Positions 25,553 through 34,551 of a DNA stretch of 64,000 nucleotides are shown here, piece after piece. Origin of the DNA: G963665185 sp049723905 (GTDB lineage Bacteria; Desulfobacterota; Desulfovibrionia; Desulfovibrionales; Desulfovibrionaceae); assembly GCF_049723905.1 (NCBI RefSeq), contig NZ_JBJKFD010000001.1:4402001-4466000 (forward strand), read 5' to 3'. The notes below the pieces were generated by a model. The model made no database searches, was not told where the DNA came from, and saw nothing but the letters and a program-made list of their open reading frames with translations. The first letter of the stretch is position 1. Every line of letters starts with the position of its first letter. Both the position numbers and the translations under genes were made by a program.

Positions 25553-26884
25553 ATGACGCAGCCTTATAAAGACGCCATCGGTATCTGCAAGACGATTTTC
25601 CGCAATGGCTACGATGCCTTTGTCATCAACTCGCAGCTTCGGGAAGCCCTGAGCAAGGAGGGCAGCCAGGAGGCGCTGGAGCTGGAAATCGCCACGGAAA
25701 TGGACCTGGAAGAACTTCTGCGCATTTTTCCGCAGCTCGGCAATTCGGGGGAAGAAGGCGTGACTGCCATCCTTAAGGAAGGCAACGTCACCTACCGGTT
25801 CACTCCCATGGATTCGTCCGAAAGCATGCATCCTGAAAGCGTGATGGGAGTGGTTACCCCCCGCATGCTCAGAAAAATGGAGGAAAAGGGAGACCTGCCC
25901 GCAGGCGTGGCCTGTCCCGTCATCCCTACCGCCAAGGCAATGTACGAAGGCTTTGCGGATATGGCCGAGGGCCATGTCTGCTTTTCCGGCGACCCGGACG
26001 AGACCCTGCGCCGCAATTTCCTTTTGGGCGTGCGCGCCCTGCGCTTTTCCGCAAACTACGAGCTGCCGCTTGAAGACAACACCCGGACGGCGATCATTCG
26101 ATCTTCCCAGCGCATTCTCGACTATGTGTCCATAAACGACATCATGGACGAATGGCGCAAGGTGGGGCCGGAAAACATGTGGCTTTTTGTGCAGCATCTT
26201 TTCGATACCATGCTTCTGCACGGGCTGGTGCCCGAGCTGGCCGGGCTTTCCCGGGTCAACCAGATCAAGAACGACACGGGGGTTGAAGAAACCGTCTTTG
26301 ACCATACCCTGGAAGTGATGCGCCATTACCCGGAAGAGTTGCCCTACGACTGGTACGGCACCCTTGCCTGCCTGTTCCACGATGTGGGCAAGCTGTTCAC
26401 GGCGGAATACTTTGACGGGAAATGGCATTTCCATCAGCACCATCGTGTTGGTGCCCAGGTTACGCGCAAAATTCTCAACCGGCTGCGCATGCCGCCCTGC
26501 GACGTGGACCTGATATGCCATTTGGTGCGTCACCACATGCGCTTCCATTACATGCTTACGGACAAAGGCATCCGGCGCTTCAAGGCGTTGGATGAGTACC
26601 CCCGCCTCATTGAATTGGCGCGGGCCGACACCAAGGCACGGGGACAGCATTTTACGGATTTCAACCACAATCTGAAGATGCTGGGACGGGCCGATACGCC
26701 CGAAGAGATGCTGGAACCGCTGCTTAATGGAAACGAGATCATGGACTTTGCCCATCTCAAGCCGGGACCGCTTATCGGCATGATTCGCGACTCCCTGCTC
26801 AAGGCGCAAATTGCGGGCGAAGTAACGTCCGTGCCCGAAGCCGTTAATTTTGTGATGAAGGCCAAGAGGGAAGCCGGGGCATAG
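25553..26884 (+). CDS. CCA-enzyme-like HD protein with degenerate nucleotidyltransferase head
   Basis: A 443-residue protein laid out like a bacterial tRNA nucleotidyltransferase/poly(A) polymerase. The head region begins GICKTIFRNGYDAFVINSQL where active enzymes have a GGxVRD motif. The following GS and paired metal-binding Asp residues are not recognisable. The neck RRNFLLGVRALRFSANYELPL matches the R(R)DPLRxxRAxRFA motif of CCA enzymes. An HD domain follows: DHTLEVMRHYP, ACLFHDVGKLFT, FHQHHRVGAQ, LVRHHMRFHY. The HD part should be an active phosphohydrolase, while the transferase part looks inactive. The substrate is unknown. AAGGAGG precedes ATG 25553. Confidence 0.75.
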   Translation: MTQPYKDAIGICKTIFRNGYDAFVINSQLREALSKEGSQEALELEIATEMDLEELLRIFPQLGNSGEEGVTAILKEGNVTYRFTPMDSSESMHPESVMGVVTPRMLRKMEEKGDLPAGVACPVIPTAKAMYEGFADMAEGHVCFSGDPDETLRRNFLLGVRALRFSANYELPLEDNTRTAIIRSSQRILDYVSINDIMDEWRKVGPENMWLFVQHLFDTMLLHGLVPELAGLSRVNQIKNDTGVEETVFDHTLEVMRHYPEELPYDWYGTLACLFHDVGKLFTAEYFDGKWHFHQHHRVGAQVTRKILNRLRMPPCDVDLICHLVRHHMRFHYMLTDKGIRRFKALDEYPRLIELARADTKARGQHFTDFNHNLKMLGRADTPEEMLEPLLNGNEIMDFAHLKPGPLIGMIRDSLLKAQIAGEVTSVPEAVNFVMKAKREAGA

Positions 26885-26916
26885 CCACCTTTGGGCTCTC
26901 ATTGAAAGAATGATGT

Positions 26917-26952
26917 AAAAAGCCGTTCCCCTGAGGGGGGACGGCTTTTTTT
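26917..26952. terminator. Bidirectional terminator between the HD protein and LysR genes
   Basis: AAAAAGCCGT pairs with ACGGCTTTTTTT, with an inner CCCC/GGGG segment around TGAG. T-runs occur on both strands, and the flanking genes converge here. Confidence 0.88.
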
Positions 26953-26979
26953 GCTGGCGCAATGGAATCTACGGGCCTT

Positions 26980-27846
26980 TCAGCAGGCTGTGGCGGGGGC
27001 TGGCTGCACGCACTCCCGAACACACTCCAGAAGTTTTGTTGTGGCCTCGGACATGGGGCCATTGCCCGGGATAAGGGCGAGTTCGGAGACGCCAAGCGGA
27101 GGAAGGGCGCCTCCCTGGTAGATGGGCAGCCCGGCCGATGCCGCCCGCGGCAATGCCGAAACGCCCATTGCACCCAATACCGCCGCCTGAATTCCCGACA
27201 ACCCCGCACAGGTGAAGGTGACCCGCCAACGTATCCCGGCTGCGTTCAGGGCGGAAATGGCCTGCTCCCGATACGAGCATCCCTCCGCAAAAAGAATCAG
27301 GGGCAGGGGGCTGTGGTTGGAAATTTCCGGAGGGGTGCCGACCCAGACAAGAGGCTCCTGCACCAGGGGAATTCCCCGGTCGGTTTGCGGGCGCTGCTTG
27401 ATGATTGCGGCATCCAGGGTTCCGTTGTGTACGGCGAGTTGAAGTTCCTCGGAAAGGCCGCAACGCACGTTCAGGCTGATGCGCGGGTGTGTTTGCGAAA
27501 ATCGGGCAAGGATCAGCGGCAGGTGGATTTCGTCGAAATCATCTGTCAGTCCCAGATTGACCGTGCCTTCCATTTCAGGATCGGCAATGGACAGAACCGT
27601 CTGGTCGTTCAGCCGCAACATTTCGCGGGCATGGCCGATGATCTGCGCCCCTTGCTCTGTAAGCCCGTTCAGGCGTCCCTGCCGTCGGCAGAGGAGTTTT
27701 TTCCCAAAGACCTCTTCCAGCTTTTTTATCTTGATGCTCACTGCGGACTGGCTCAGAAAAAGCATTTCTCCGGCCCGTCTGAAACTTCCCGCATCCACAA
27801 CGGCGACAAACGTTCGCAGAAGATCGATGTTTAAATTTTGCAGCAC
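26980..27846 (-). CDS. LysR-family transcriptional regulator
   Basis: A 288-residue LysR regulator. The N-terminal winged helix-turn-helix is LLRTFVAVVDAGSFRRAGEM with QSAVSIKIKKLEEVFGKKLL, and the periplasmic-binding-like effector domain covers about residues 90-288. I chose GTG 27846 because AAGGAGG lies 7 nt upstream and the protein then begins at the usual distance from the HTH. An upstream ATG frame would run through the ribosome site. It diverges from an EamA transporter gene that it probably controls; its effector is likely the exported compound. Confidence 0.92.
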   Translation of the reverse strand: MLQNLNIDLLRTFVAVVDAGSFRRAGEMLFLSQSAVSIKIKKLEEVFGKKLLCRRQGRLNGLTEQGAQIIGHAREMLRLNDQTVLSIADPEMEGTVNLGLTDDFDEIHLPLILARFSQTHPRISLNVRCGLSEELQLAVHNGTLDAAIIKQRPQTDRGIPLVQEPLVWVGTPPEISNHSPLPLILFAEGCSYREQAISALNAAGIRWRVTFTCAGLSGIQAAVLGAMGVSALPRAASAGLPIYQGGALPPLGVSELALIPGNGPMSEATTKLLECVRECVQPAPATAC

Positions 27847-28150
27847 CCGCCGTCCTCCTTCCTTATGAAACACTCCGGGCACCTTTGATTCGGGGCCAGG
27901 AAGCAACATTCCAATTGGTAATGCTGACGCATGTGAAATTGAATTTTGTTCTTTTTACCGACTGTACTAACGTCGCGTTCGCTCAATCCATTGCATGGAA
28001 GAAGCATCAAGACACGCGATATTCAGTATGGCGGACAGAGCGCGCCATGCGCCACCGAAAGCGGTGTGAGAGAACTTGACCACGTTTGTTAGGTTCGCGA
28101 TGTCCATCTTCGCGTAAATTCATGTGTTTGCCAAATATTGGAGGTGACTG
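27847..28150. promoter_or_regulatory. Divergent LysR/EamA promoter region
   Basis: A roughly 300-bp region between divergent genes. A LysR-like imperfect dyad, CATTCCAATTGGTAATG at 27907-27923, contains ATT-N9-AAT around CCAATTGG and lies about 60 bp upstream of the regulator start. The rest has small dyads (GCGCGCCATGCGC at about 28039) but no gene. The assignment of the dyad as the operator is inference from position and symmetry. Confidence 0.55.
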
Positions 28151-29032
28151 GTGCAAAGAACAGGAAAAGTATGCATGGCCGTTCTGTTCAGTCTGATGTG
28201 GAGTTCCGCATTCATTGCGGGCAAGGTTGGCGTTGCATACTGCCCTCCGCTGCTTTTGCTCTCCCTGAGATTTCTTGTGGCCGGGCCGATTTTGCTGACC
28301 ATTGCACTCTGTTTGGGACATTCAGTCCGCCTTTGCAAGGAAGAAGCCTTTTGGATGGTGGTTCTGGGAGTGCTGAACTATACATTGTATCTCGGGCTGA
28401 GCTTTACTTCCCTGAAATCCATTCCATCGGGAATTGTCGTGGTTATAATTTCCACGGCTCCTTTTTATACCGCGGCAATTGCCCGTTGGCTTTTGCATGA
28501 AAAGCAGAATCTTATGACGCTGTTCGGATTGATCATTGGATTTTGCGGTGTGCTTGCCATTATGATGCACTCGTTTTGCGGGGCGGATATGAATGGGACA
28601 GGGCTTGTGCTGGCACTTCTTGCGGCTGTTTCCTTTTCCGCGGGGACCGTGTTGTTCAAGAAAGCGCCGTTGGCTTCGGTCAGTCTTTTTGCCACGGTTG
28701 GGTACCAGACTCTTATCGGCGGAGTATCGCTGCTTGTTTTGGGATTGTTGCTTGAAGACCCCGGTCAGATACATCTGACCCTGCCTTTTGCCGCATCCCT
28801 TGCCTACCTGGTGGTTGTGGTTTCAGTAGGTGCCACCCTGCTCTGGTTTTCCCTGGTACGGTCAAGCACGGCAAGCAGCGCCAGCTCGCTGCATTATCTC
28901 AATCCGGTTTTCGGTATCGGCCTTGCCTGGCTTTTTCTGGGCGAGCCGTTGTCGTTGCCGGATGCCTTGGGAACCCTGCTCGTCATCCTTGGAATAGCGG
29001 CAATCACCCGTTCCACTACCGTGCCTCGGTAA
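28151..29032 (+). CDS. EamA/DMT-family small-molecule exporter
   Basis: A 293-residue drug/metabolite transporter with ten predicted membrane helices in two EamA repeats. The first repeat includes LMWSSAFIAGKVGV and SIPSGIVVVIISTAPFY; the second includes LALLAAVSFSAGTVLF and ASSLHYLNPVFGIGLAWLF. Such proteins typically export amino acids, bases or drugs. It starts with GTG, 6-7 nt after GGAGG. The divergent LysR regulator suggests inducible efflux. The substrate is unknown. Confidence 0.9.
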   Translation: MQRTGKVCMAVLFSLMWSSAFIAGKVGVAYCPPLLLLSLRFLVAGPILLTIALCLGHSVRLCKEEAFWMVVLGVLNYTLYLGLSFTSLKSIPSGIVVVIISTAPFYTAAIARWLLHEKQNLMTLFGLIIGFCGVLAIMMHSFCGADMNGTGLVLALLAAVSFSAGTVLFKKAPLASVSLFATVGYQTLIGGVSLLVLGLLLEDPGQIHLTLPFAASLAYLVVVVSVGATLLWFSLVRSSTASSASSLHYLNPVFGIGLAWLFLGEPLSLPDALGTLLVILGIAAITRSTTVPR

Positions 29033-29079
29033 AGCAAAGCCCTTGAGCTGCAGGTGAATGCCAGCCGCCGGGCTTTGCT
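29033..29079. terminator. Terminator between the EamA and M28 peptidase genes
   Basis: AGCAAAGCCC (29033-29042) and GGGCTTTGCT (29070-29079) form a 10-bp perfect stem with a 27-nt loop. It directly follows the EamA stop codon, and the flanking genes converge. The U-tract is short (GATTT), so efficiency is uncertain. Confidence 0.6.
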
Positions 29080-29100
29080 GATTTAGCCGGATTGGAGGCG

Positions 29101-31227
29101 TCACACGAGCATGGATTTGCCGAGTTGTATTGCCTCGTGCAGTCCGTTGGTATCGACAAGGGCTCTTATCTGTTCCGAGAGCCGTGTCTCTTCCAAAAGA
29201 GTGTCTGCCAGAAGCTCGGCTTCGAAAGCCAGCATTTTCCGAAGCTCGTGGATTTCGGCACTGTAATTGGTTGTTCCCTGTGCTTTTTTCGCCTCAATGG
29301 CTTTGTATACGTCGTACGTGTCGAGCTGGGGCAGTATCTTGTTGGTTCCCCAGTATAAGTCGGACCGTTGCTGATCAAAGACCTGCAGTCCGGAAAATTC
29401 ATAGACCTCTTTTTCAAAGTAGGGAACCAGCACTGTGGAGTCTATTGTCTGCATCAGTTGCAATGCCTGCTCTGGCTTGGATGCTTCGAGCGCTGTAATT
29501 GCATCCGAAAGATTTTTATAATTTTCCTGCGCCATTTCGTGGCCGAAGATGACAAGATCCCAGCGGTTTATTTTTTTCATATCTCCTTGAAGAAGTTTGT
29601 AGGCTGATAATACGTTATGGTTGTAATCGGCTATGGAGTCTTTGAGCTTGCGAAATACATCTCTTTGCTGATCCGTAAGCATAGCATCCATGGAAGAAAT
29701 TCTGTTATACATTGCATTGAGTTCCATGCTCAATACATAAAAATTTCTTGCTTCATCGGCGGCCTTTGCAATTGACGACATGAGATCGTCCGCGCTGCAT
29801 TCGGATTGGGCTATCGTTTCCCTGATAAGAGTTGTCGGCAATTCAAGCAATGCAGAGCTCAAGTCGATGGGGGCCAGGGCCATGGCGTCAAGCGCCATGC
29901 ACATCTGTATATAATTAGATATGCAGTATTTTTGTATGGCCGGGATGGTCCCCATGTATTCGTTTGCGTAGTTGTCGTATTGCGTATGGTAGCTTCCCTG
30001 CTTCCATTGGGACGGGCCCAGGCCGCAAAGTACGGCCGGAATTCCCTTGATTGCGTAATTGAAATCGTCGGACCAGGGGCCGTTGAGTCCCTGGATTTCA
30101 GACGGCTTGGTGTAGGGCGGCGAGGGGGGCGAGGGCAGTTCCTCCATGTGCTGCTGCATAAAACTGTGCAGCTCCGGCGTGGCATTGCAAACAAAAGACG
30201 GCGTGTCCGGCCTCACGGCGTCGGTGTTCAAAATGGCAAACGTATTGCCTGCCCATTCCGTGTGGAGCGTGTTGACCGCATGCCACGAGCCGATGCACCA
30301 GTCGTAGTGGCTGGCGCTTACTCCGTATTCTTCCGAACCATGGGCAATAAAAATTAGGGTCTTTTCCGGTTGGTAACCCGCTTCCAAAAGTGCTTTGGCG
30401 AGTGCCAGGGTGGTGGCGACACCAAACCTGTTGTCCACAAATGCGTTGAAATATCCGTCGTAATGGGATGCGAAAATAATGTATTGGGAGTCGTTTTTTC
30501 CTGGAATGCGGCCGACCACGTTGTGGCTTTTTCCCTGGCCGAGGGCCAGATTGATAATGGCCGACAGCCGAGCCGTTACCGGGCCTTTGTGCAGAAGTTC
30601 TTTGAGGTGTTCGGCGTCCTTTCGCGACATGTTCAGCACGGGGATGGCAGGGCGTAGCTGGCCGTCGAACGAATTGAGCGCATCGGGACGCATCCCGAAA
30701 CTGTCGCCATCGTATGTGGCAATAAGCGCTGCCGCGCCTTTCAGCTCCGCCTGGTGTGCCACCGGCCCCACCCAATAGTCTTTGAGAAAATCGAAAGAAG
30801 CCAGAACGATCTTACCGGCAACATCCTTCCCCTTGTATTCCTGAACCGCTCCACTCCCTACATCGATAATCTCGGCGTCGATTCCCGTCGGCAAACCCAC
30901 GCTTCCGGCATAGGCGCTCAGTGTCATGGGTATGTCCGCCATAAAGGGTGATGTGATGGTGAGCGAAGCCGAGGTAAACTCCCAAGCGTCCACAGGGAAT
31001 TCTTCCAGCGCGACGTCACTCAGCCCGATGTTCCGCATCTCCTCGGCAATCCGGTTCGCTATTTTCACTTCCCCGGAACTGCCTGCCGTGGCAAAGCCCA
31101 GAGCGTTGTTGTCATTTCCCATCAGGCTGATTTGTTTCATGAATTCGACCGCGTAGTTTTCATCTATTTGCGCGGCCGCAGCTTGAAATATGGTATCGAG
31201 GCTGTCGTTTTCCGTAGGCAGGGACAT
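29101..31227 (-). CDS. M28-family metallopeptidase with PA domain and helical C-terminal extension
   Basis: A 708-residue di-zinc aminopeptidase-like protein. Residues about 60-200 hold a protease-associated insert. The M28 zinc ligands are in FASHYDGYFNAF (His near 254), DNRFGVA, the catalytic HGSEEYG, ILNTDAV and SYHTQYDNY. The last 220 residues form a long helical region beginning near AQSECSADDL that resembles a dimerisation arm. No signal peptide or lipobox is present, although most M28 enzymes are exported, so a cytoplasmic peptidase or carboxypeptidase role is likely. AAAGGAG lies 10 nt upstream of ATG. It is monocistronic, next to an AT-rich gap. Confidence 0.85.
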   Translation of the reverse strand: MSLPTENDSLDTIFQAAAAQIDENYAVEFMKQISLMGNDNNALGFATAGSSGEVKIANRIAEEMRNIGLSDVALEEFPVDAWEFTSASLTITSPFMADIPMTLSAYAGSVGLPTGIDAEIIDVGSGAVQEYKGKDVAGKIVLASFDFLKDYWVGPVAHQAELKGAAALIATYDGDSFGMRPDALNSFDGQLRPAIPVLNMSRKDAEHLKELLHKGPVTARLSAIINLALGQGKSHNVVGRIPGKNDSQYIIFASHYDGYFNAFVDNRFGVATTLALAKALLEAGYQPEKTLIFIAHGSEEYGVSASHYDWCIGSWHAVNTLHTEWAGNTFAILNTDAVRPDTPSFVCNATPELHSFMQQHMEELPSPPSPPYTKPSEIQGLNGPWSDDFNYAIKGIPAVLCGLGPSQWKQGSYHTQYDNYANEYMGTIPAIQKYCISNYIQMCMALDAMALAPIDLSSALLELPTTLIRETIAQSECSADDLMSSIAKAADEARNFYVLSMELNAMYNRISSMDAMLTDQQRDVFRKLKDSIADYNHNVLSAYKLLQGDMKKINRWDLVIFGHEMAQENYKNLSDAITALEASKPEQALQLMQTIDSTVLVPYFEKEVYEFSGLQVFDQQRSDLYWGTNKILPQLDTYDVYKAIEAKKAQGTTNYSAEIHELRKMLAFEAELLADTLLEETRLSEQIRALVDTNGLHEAIQLGKSMLV

Positions 31228-31916
31228 GTGTTTGGTTCTCCTTTGCTGCCGGGAAGGGGACGAAAAATACGTTTCTTTTGATGCCTTTCAACAGAGTGAT
31301 TGCGTTCCCGGCATGCTGTTTTTTTTTTGAGGTTTCTCATTTGCACATATGCACATTTCATTCCCGCACTGGGTGGTGAGAGCGGAAAGGCGTATGGCCG
31401 GGAGCCGCGCCAACTATGCCGATTCGGTTTCTGGACGGTGGGAGAGTAGGGCTTTTGAAGAAAAACTCGGAAGTATTGCGGCTGGGTTTTCGGGGCAGAT
31501 TATTTTCTTTTTAGAGAAGATGTTGTGACTTTTTCATCAAAATAAAGACTTAATCTTAGTATGGATTTTATCTAAATTAACAAATTTGGCTATGTGTTGT
31601 TTTGTATTTTCTCTCTTTTGTAAAACAAGCAGGGATATAAATTGCATTTTGGGGCTGAAAACCGCGTTTTTCTGTTTTTTTGAGTCAAAAATGAATCAAA
31701 AAATGTGTTTTCTTTCAGTGGGTCATACTTATAAAACAAGTAAAATCAATATGTTATTATATATCTCCGTGAACTGAATTTGCCAAAGGCACTTCCTTTG
31801 CAATCTCTCAAGAGTGGTCCGACCAATCCGGACTGACAGCTTTGTGGGTAAAGCATCCGCCAATAACCAGGACACCCCAAAGACAGTATACGCTTCGACA
31901 AGGAAGGAGTTTTGAG
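31228..31916. other. Long AT-rich intergenic region
   Basis: Nearly 690 bp without a supported gene. From about 31500 to 31780 the composition is strikingly AT-rich with many T and A runs, unlike the neighbouring genes. A 63-codon open frame at 31586-31777 lacks a ribosome site and has low-complexity composition. The right end carries the AAGGAAGGAG ribosome site of the next gene. It could be a regulatory region or the scar of an insertion. Confidence 0.5.
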
Positions 31917-32951
31917 ATGAAGAAAGTTATTGTTGCTGTGTTTGCTTTGTTGCTCTTGGCTACGCCCGTCATGGCCAAGGAACTGCGGCTGTACGTCTGG
32001 GCCAACTATATGCCGGACGACTTTATCCCCAACTTTGAAAAGCAGACCGGGATCGACGTGCGCGTGGATCATTTTACGTCTATGGAAGAGATGATGGCCA
32101 AACTGCAGGTCGGTGGGGAATCCCAGTACGACGTGGTCATGCCTTCGGATTACATCGTTACGAGCATGGTCAAGATGGGGCTGCTCAGGGAACTGGATCA
32201 TTCTAAAATTCCAAATATGAAGAACCTGGACGATATGTTTCGTGATCCGGTGTACGATAGTGGCAACGCCTATACCGTTCCTTACCAGTGGGGCACGCTG
32301 GGTATTATCTACAACAAGGACGTGGTCAAGGATAAGGAAATTTCCTGGGGCCTGCTGTTTGCCCCTGAAAAACAGGCTGGTCCGTTTGTTCTTCTTGATT
32401 CGTTCCGCGAGATGCTCGGCTGTGCCGAAGTTTACCTGGGGATGGATGTCAACACGACCGATAAACCGGAGTTGCAGAAACTGGCAAAGCTTATGCTGGA
32501 TACGAAAAAAAGCGACAACTTCGCCGGTTTTGAAGTCGGCCTGAGCGGACGTAACAAGGTTGTGGGCAATTCCGCCATTGCCGCTATCGTGTACAATGGA
32601 AGCGCGCTGCGGGCCCTGAAAAACAATCCGAACCTCGCTTTTGCAGTCCCGGTCGAAGGCACCATTGCCTGGGTGGACAACCTTGTCATCACCAAACATG
32701 CTCCCAACCCGGACGCCGCCTATGCCTTCATCAACTATGTCCTGGACGCAAAGACTGGCGCTCATCTGTCCAACTGGACCAGATATGCAACGCCGAACAA
32801 GGCCTCGCTCCCGTATATTGATCCTGCCTTGCTGAAGGACGACGCCGTCTACCTGCCGCAAAGCTATTTGCCCAAGCTGCACTTTTTGAAGGACCTGGGT
32901 AAAAAAAGCCGTATTTACGACGAGTTGTGGACCATGGTGAAGGCCCGCTAG
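31917..32951 (+). CDS. PotD-type polyamine/solute-binding protein
   Basis: A 344-residue periplasmic binding protein of the spermidine/putrescine (PotD/PotF) group. The signal peptide is MKKVIVAVFALLLLATPVMA. The mature protein begins KELRLYVWANYMPDDFIPNF, typical of PotD, with TVPYQWGTLGIIYNK and VPVEGTIAWVDNLVI following. The start at 31917 is fixed by AAGGAAGGAG and the signal peptide; the upstream extension is a shadow. It is normally paired with PotABC, but no permease or ATPase is here, so it is an orphan that must share a transporter or act as a sensor. A strong terminator follows directly. Confidence 0.9.
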   Translation: MKKVIVAVFALLLLATPVMAKELRLYVWANYMPDDFIPNFEKQTGIDVRVDHFTSMEEMMAKLQVGGESQYDVVMPSDYIVTSMVKMGLLRELDHSKIPNMKNLDDMFRDPVYDSGNAYTVPYQWGTLGIIYNKDVVKDKEISWGLLFAPEKQAGPFVLLDSFREMLGCAEVYLGMDVNTTDKPELQKLAKLMLDTKKSDNFAGFEVGLSGRNKVVGNSAIAAIVYNGSALRALKNNPNLAFAVPVEGTIAWVDNLVITKHAPNPDAAYAFINYVLDAKTGAHLSNWTRYATPNKASLPYIDPALLKDDAVYLPQSYLPKLHFLKDLGKKSRIYDELWTMVKAR

Positions 32952-32959
32952 AAAAACAA

Positions 32960-32998
32960 AAAGGCCGGGGAGGATGATCCTCTCCGGCCTTTGCTTTT
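32960..32998 (+). terminator. Terminator after the PotD-type gene
   Basis: AAAGGCCGG-GAGGA pairs with TCCTC-CCGGCCTTT around a TGA loop, followed by GCTTTT. The stem starts about 9 bp past the stop codon. Confidence 0.88.
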
Positions 32999-33079
32999 AT
33001 GGAAGAATGGTCCCTGGCAGTTCCCCGTCGATCCGTTGAAACCAAAGACAATCTTTCGTGCTTTCCGCGGTCTCTCCCG

Positions 33080-34261
33080 CTACAAATTCAGATCTTGAAA
33101 AATGATTTCAGCAGCCTTTACCGGAGCACTTGGCGCACCGGGACGCCGCAGACTGCGGCGCAGTTCGGCCAGTTCAACGCGTTTTTCCTTGAGAAGGCCC
33201 GGGGCGCTCAGCCAGTGGGTGGCCGTGGCTGCCAGCACATCGGCGTTGGCTTCCTTTTGCAGGAGCTCCGGCAGCACGGTTTTTTCCGTGATGAGGTTGG
33301 TCAGGCTGATGTATTCGATCTTCGTGACCACCTTGCGGGCCAGCCAGTAGGTGAAGGGAGAGAGCTTGTAGGCCACTATGCATGGGGTTTCCAGCAGGGA
33401 TGCCTCGAATGTGACCGTGCCCGATGCGGCCATGAGCAGGCTGCACGAGCGCATGGCCTCGTACCGGTTTTCCGGCTCGGCCATATCCATGGGCACGTCT
33501 TCGGGCCAGTAGGATCGTAGCTTGGCCTTGTCCACGCCCGGGGCGCGGATGATGCGGAACCGCAGGCCGGGTTCAAAGCGGTGCAGTATCCTGGCCGCCC
33601 GGCTGAACTCGGGCATGAGGGTTTCTATTTCCTTGCGTCGGCTGCCGGGAAGAATGCCTATGAGCTTGTCTTCCGGTTCCAGCGCGAGCAGGTGGTCAAA
33701 GTCCAGCTCGTCCACAAGGGGGTGGCCTACGAACTCTGCAGCCACGTTGTGCTTTTCATAAAATGGCTGCTCAAAGGGCAGAATGCAGAGAATGCGGCGG
33801 GCGTATTTTTCCAGGAATTTTACCCGGCCCGTGCGCCATGCCCATACCTGGGGCGAAATATAGAAAAAGACCGGGATGCCAAGCCTGCGCCCCATGCGGG
33901 CCAGGAGAAAATTGTAGTCCGGGCTGTCCAGCAGGACCATGGCCTGCGGCCGGGTACGCTTCAGCGTTTTCCATGTCTGGATGAGCATGCGGGCGATGTT
34001 GGGCACATGGGCAAAGACCTCGGTAAGCCCCATCAGCGAGAGCTGGGAGCTGTGAAAATCGAGTTCCATGCCGCACTCCTGCATGGCGTCGCCGCCCATG
34101 CCCCGGAAGCGTGCCTCCGGGTGGAGATTCTGCATAGCCCGGATAAGCGCCGCGCCGTGCATATCGCCGGAAGCCTCACCCGCGTTGAACCAGAACAGGG
34201 GAGCGTTCGGGCTGGAATTTGGGCCCGGGACGTCGGGGCGGAGAGGCGTTGAATCTGGCAT
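33080..34261 (-). CDS. lpxB: Lipid-A-disaccharide synthase
   Basis: A 393-residue GT19 glycosyltransferase that condenses UDP-diacylglucosamine with lipid X to make lipid A disaccharide at the inner membrane. Family motifs include LFWFNAGEASGDMHGAALI, FRGMGGDAMQECGMEL, LSLMGLTEVFAHVP, YISPQVWAWRTGRV and LGILPGSRRKEI (here LIGILPGSRRKEIETL). ATG 34261 is chosen because TGAGGA lies 8 nt upstream; an in-frame ATG 22 codons earlier has no ribosome site. It diverges from a Gfo/Idh gene. It shows the organism makes LPS-type lipid A. Confidence 0.95.
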   Translation of the reverse strand: MPDSTPLRPDVPGPNSSPNAPLFWFNAGEASGDMHGAALIRAMQNLHPEARFRGMGGDAMQECGMELDFHSSQLSLMGLTEVFAHVPNIARMLIQTWKTLKRTRPQAMVLLDSPDYNFLLARMGRRLGIPVFFYISPQVWAWRTGRVKFLEKYARRILCILPFEQPFYEKHNVAAEFVGHPLVDELDFDHLLALEPEDKLIGILPGSRRKEIETLMPEFSRAARILHRFEPGLRFRIIRAPGVDKAKLRSYWPEDVPMDMAEPENRYEAMRSCSLLMAASGTVTFEASLLETPCIVAYKLSPFTYWLARKVVTKIEYISLTNLITEKTVLPELLQKEANADVLAATATHWLSAPGLLKEKRVELAELRRSLRRPGAPSAPVKAAEIIFQDLNL

Positions 34262-34551
34262 TTTCTTAGTCCTCAAAAGAAGTTGAAAAGACCGGGCGTA
34301 CATACTATCGTGCGCCCCTGTTGGCAACCGCCGGACGGATCAGTACGTGGAACGCTGCGGGTAACGAGCCCGGGCAACAACGTTTGAGCGCAATTCCAAT
34401 CCGGCGGTATCTTCGGTCTCTGAAGCATGCTCCGATACAGTGGCGCGCCTTAGCCGGTGGGAAGCACAAGCTGCTTTGCGACGCGTCCTGATACTCCACC
34501 CCGTTGTTCGCTTCAGTCTTTTTTTCTTTTACATCAGTAGGAAACAATATC

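Noticed and set aside
31586..31777. 63-codon ORF in the AT-rich gap
   Set aside because: No ribosome site and biased Phe/Lys/Cys composition that follows from the AT-rich DNA.
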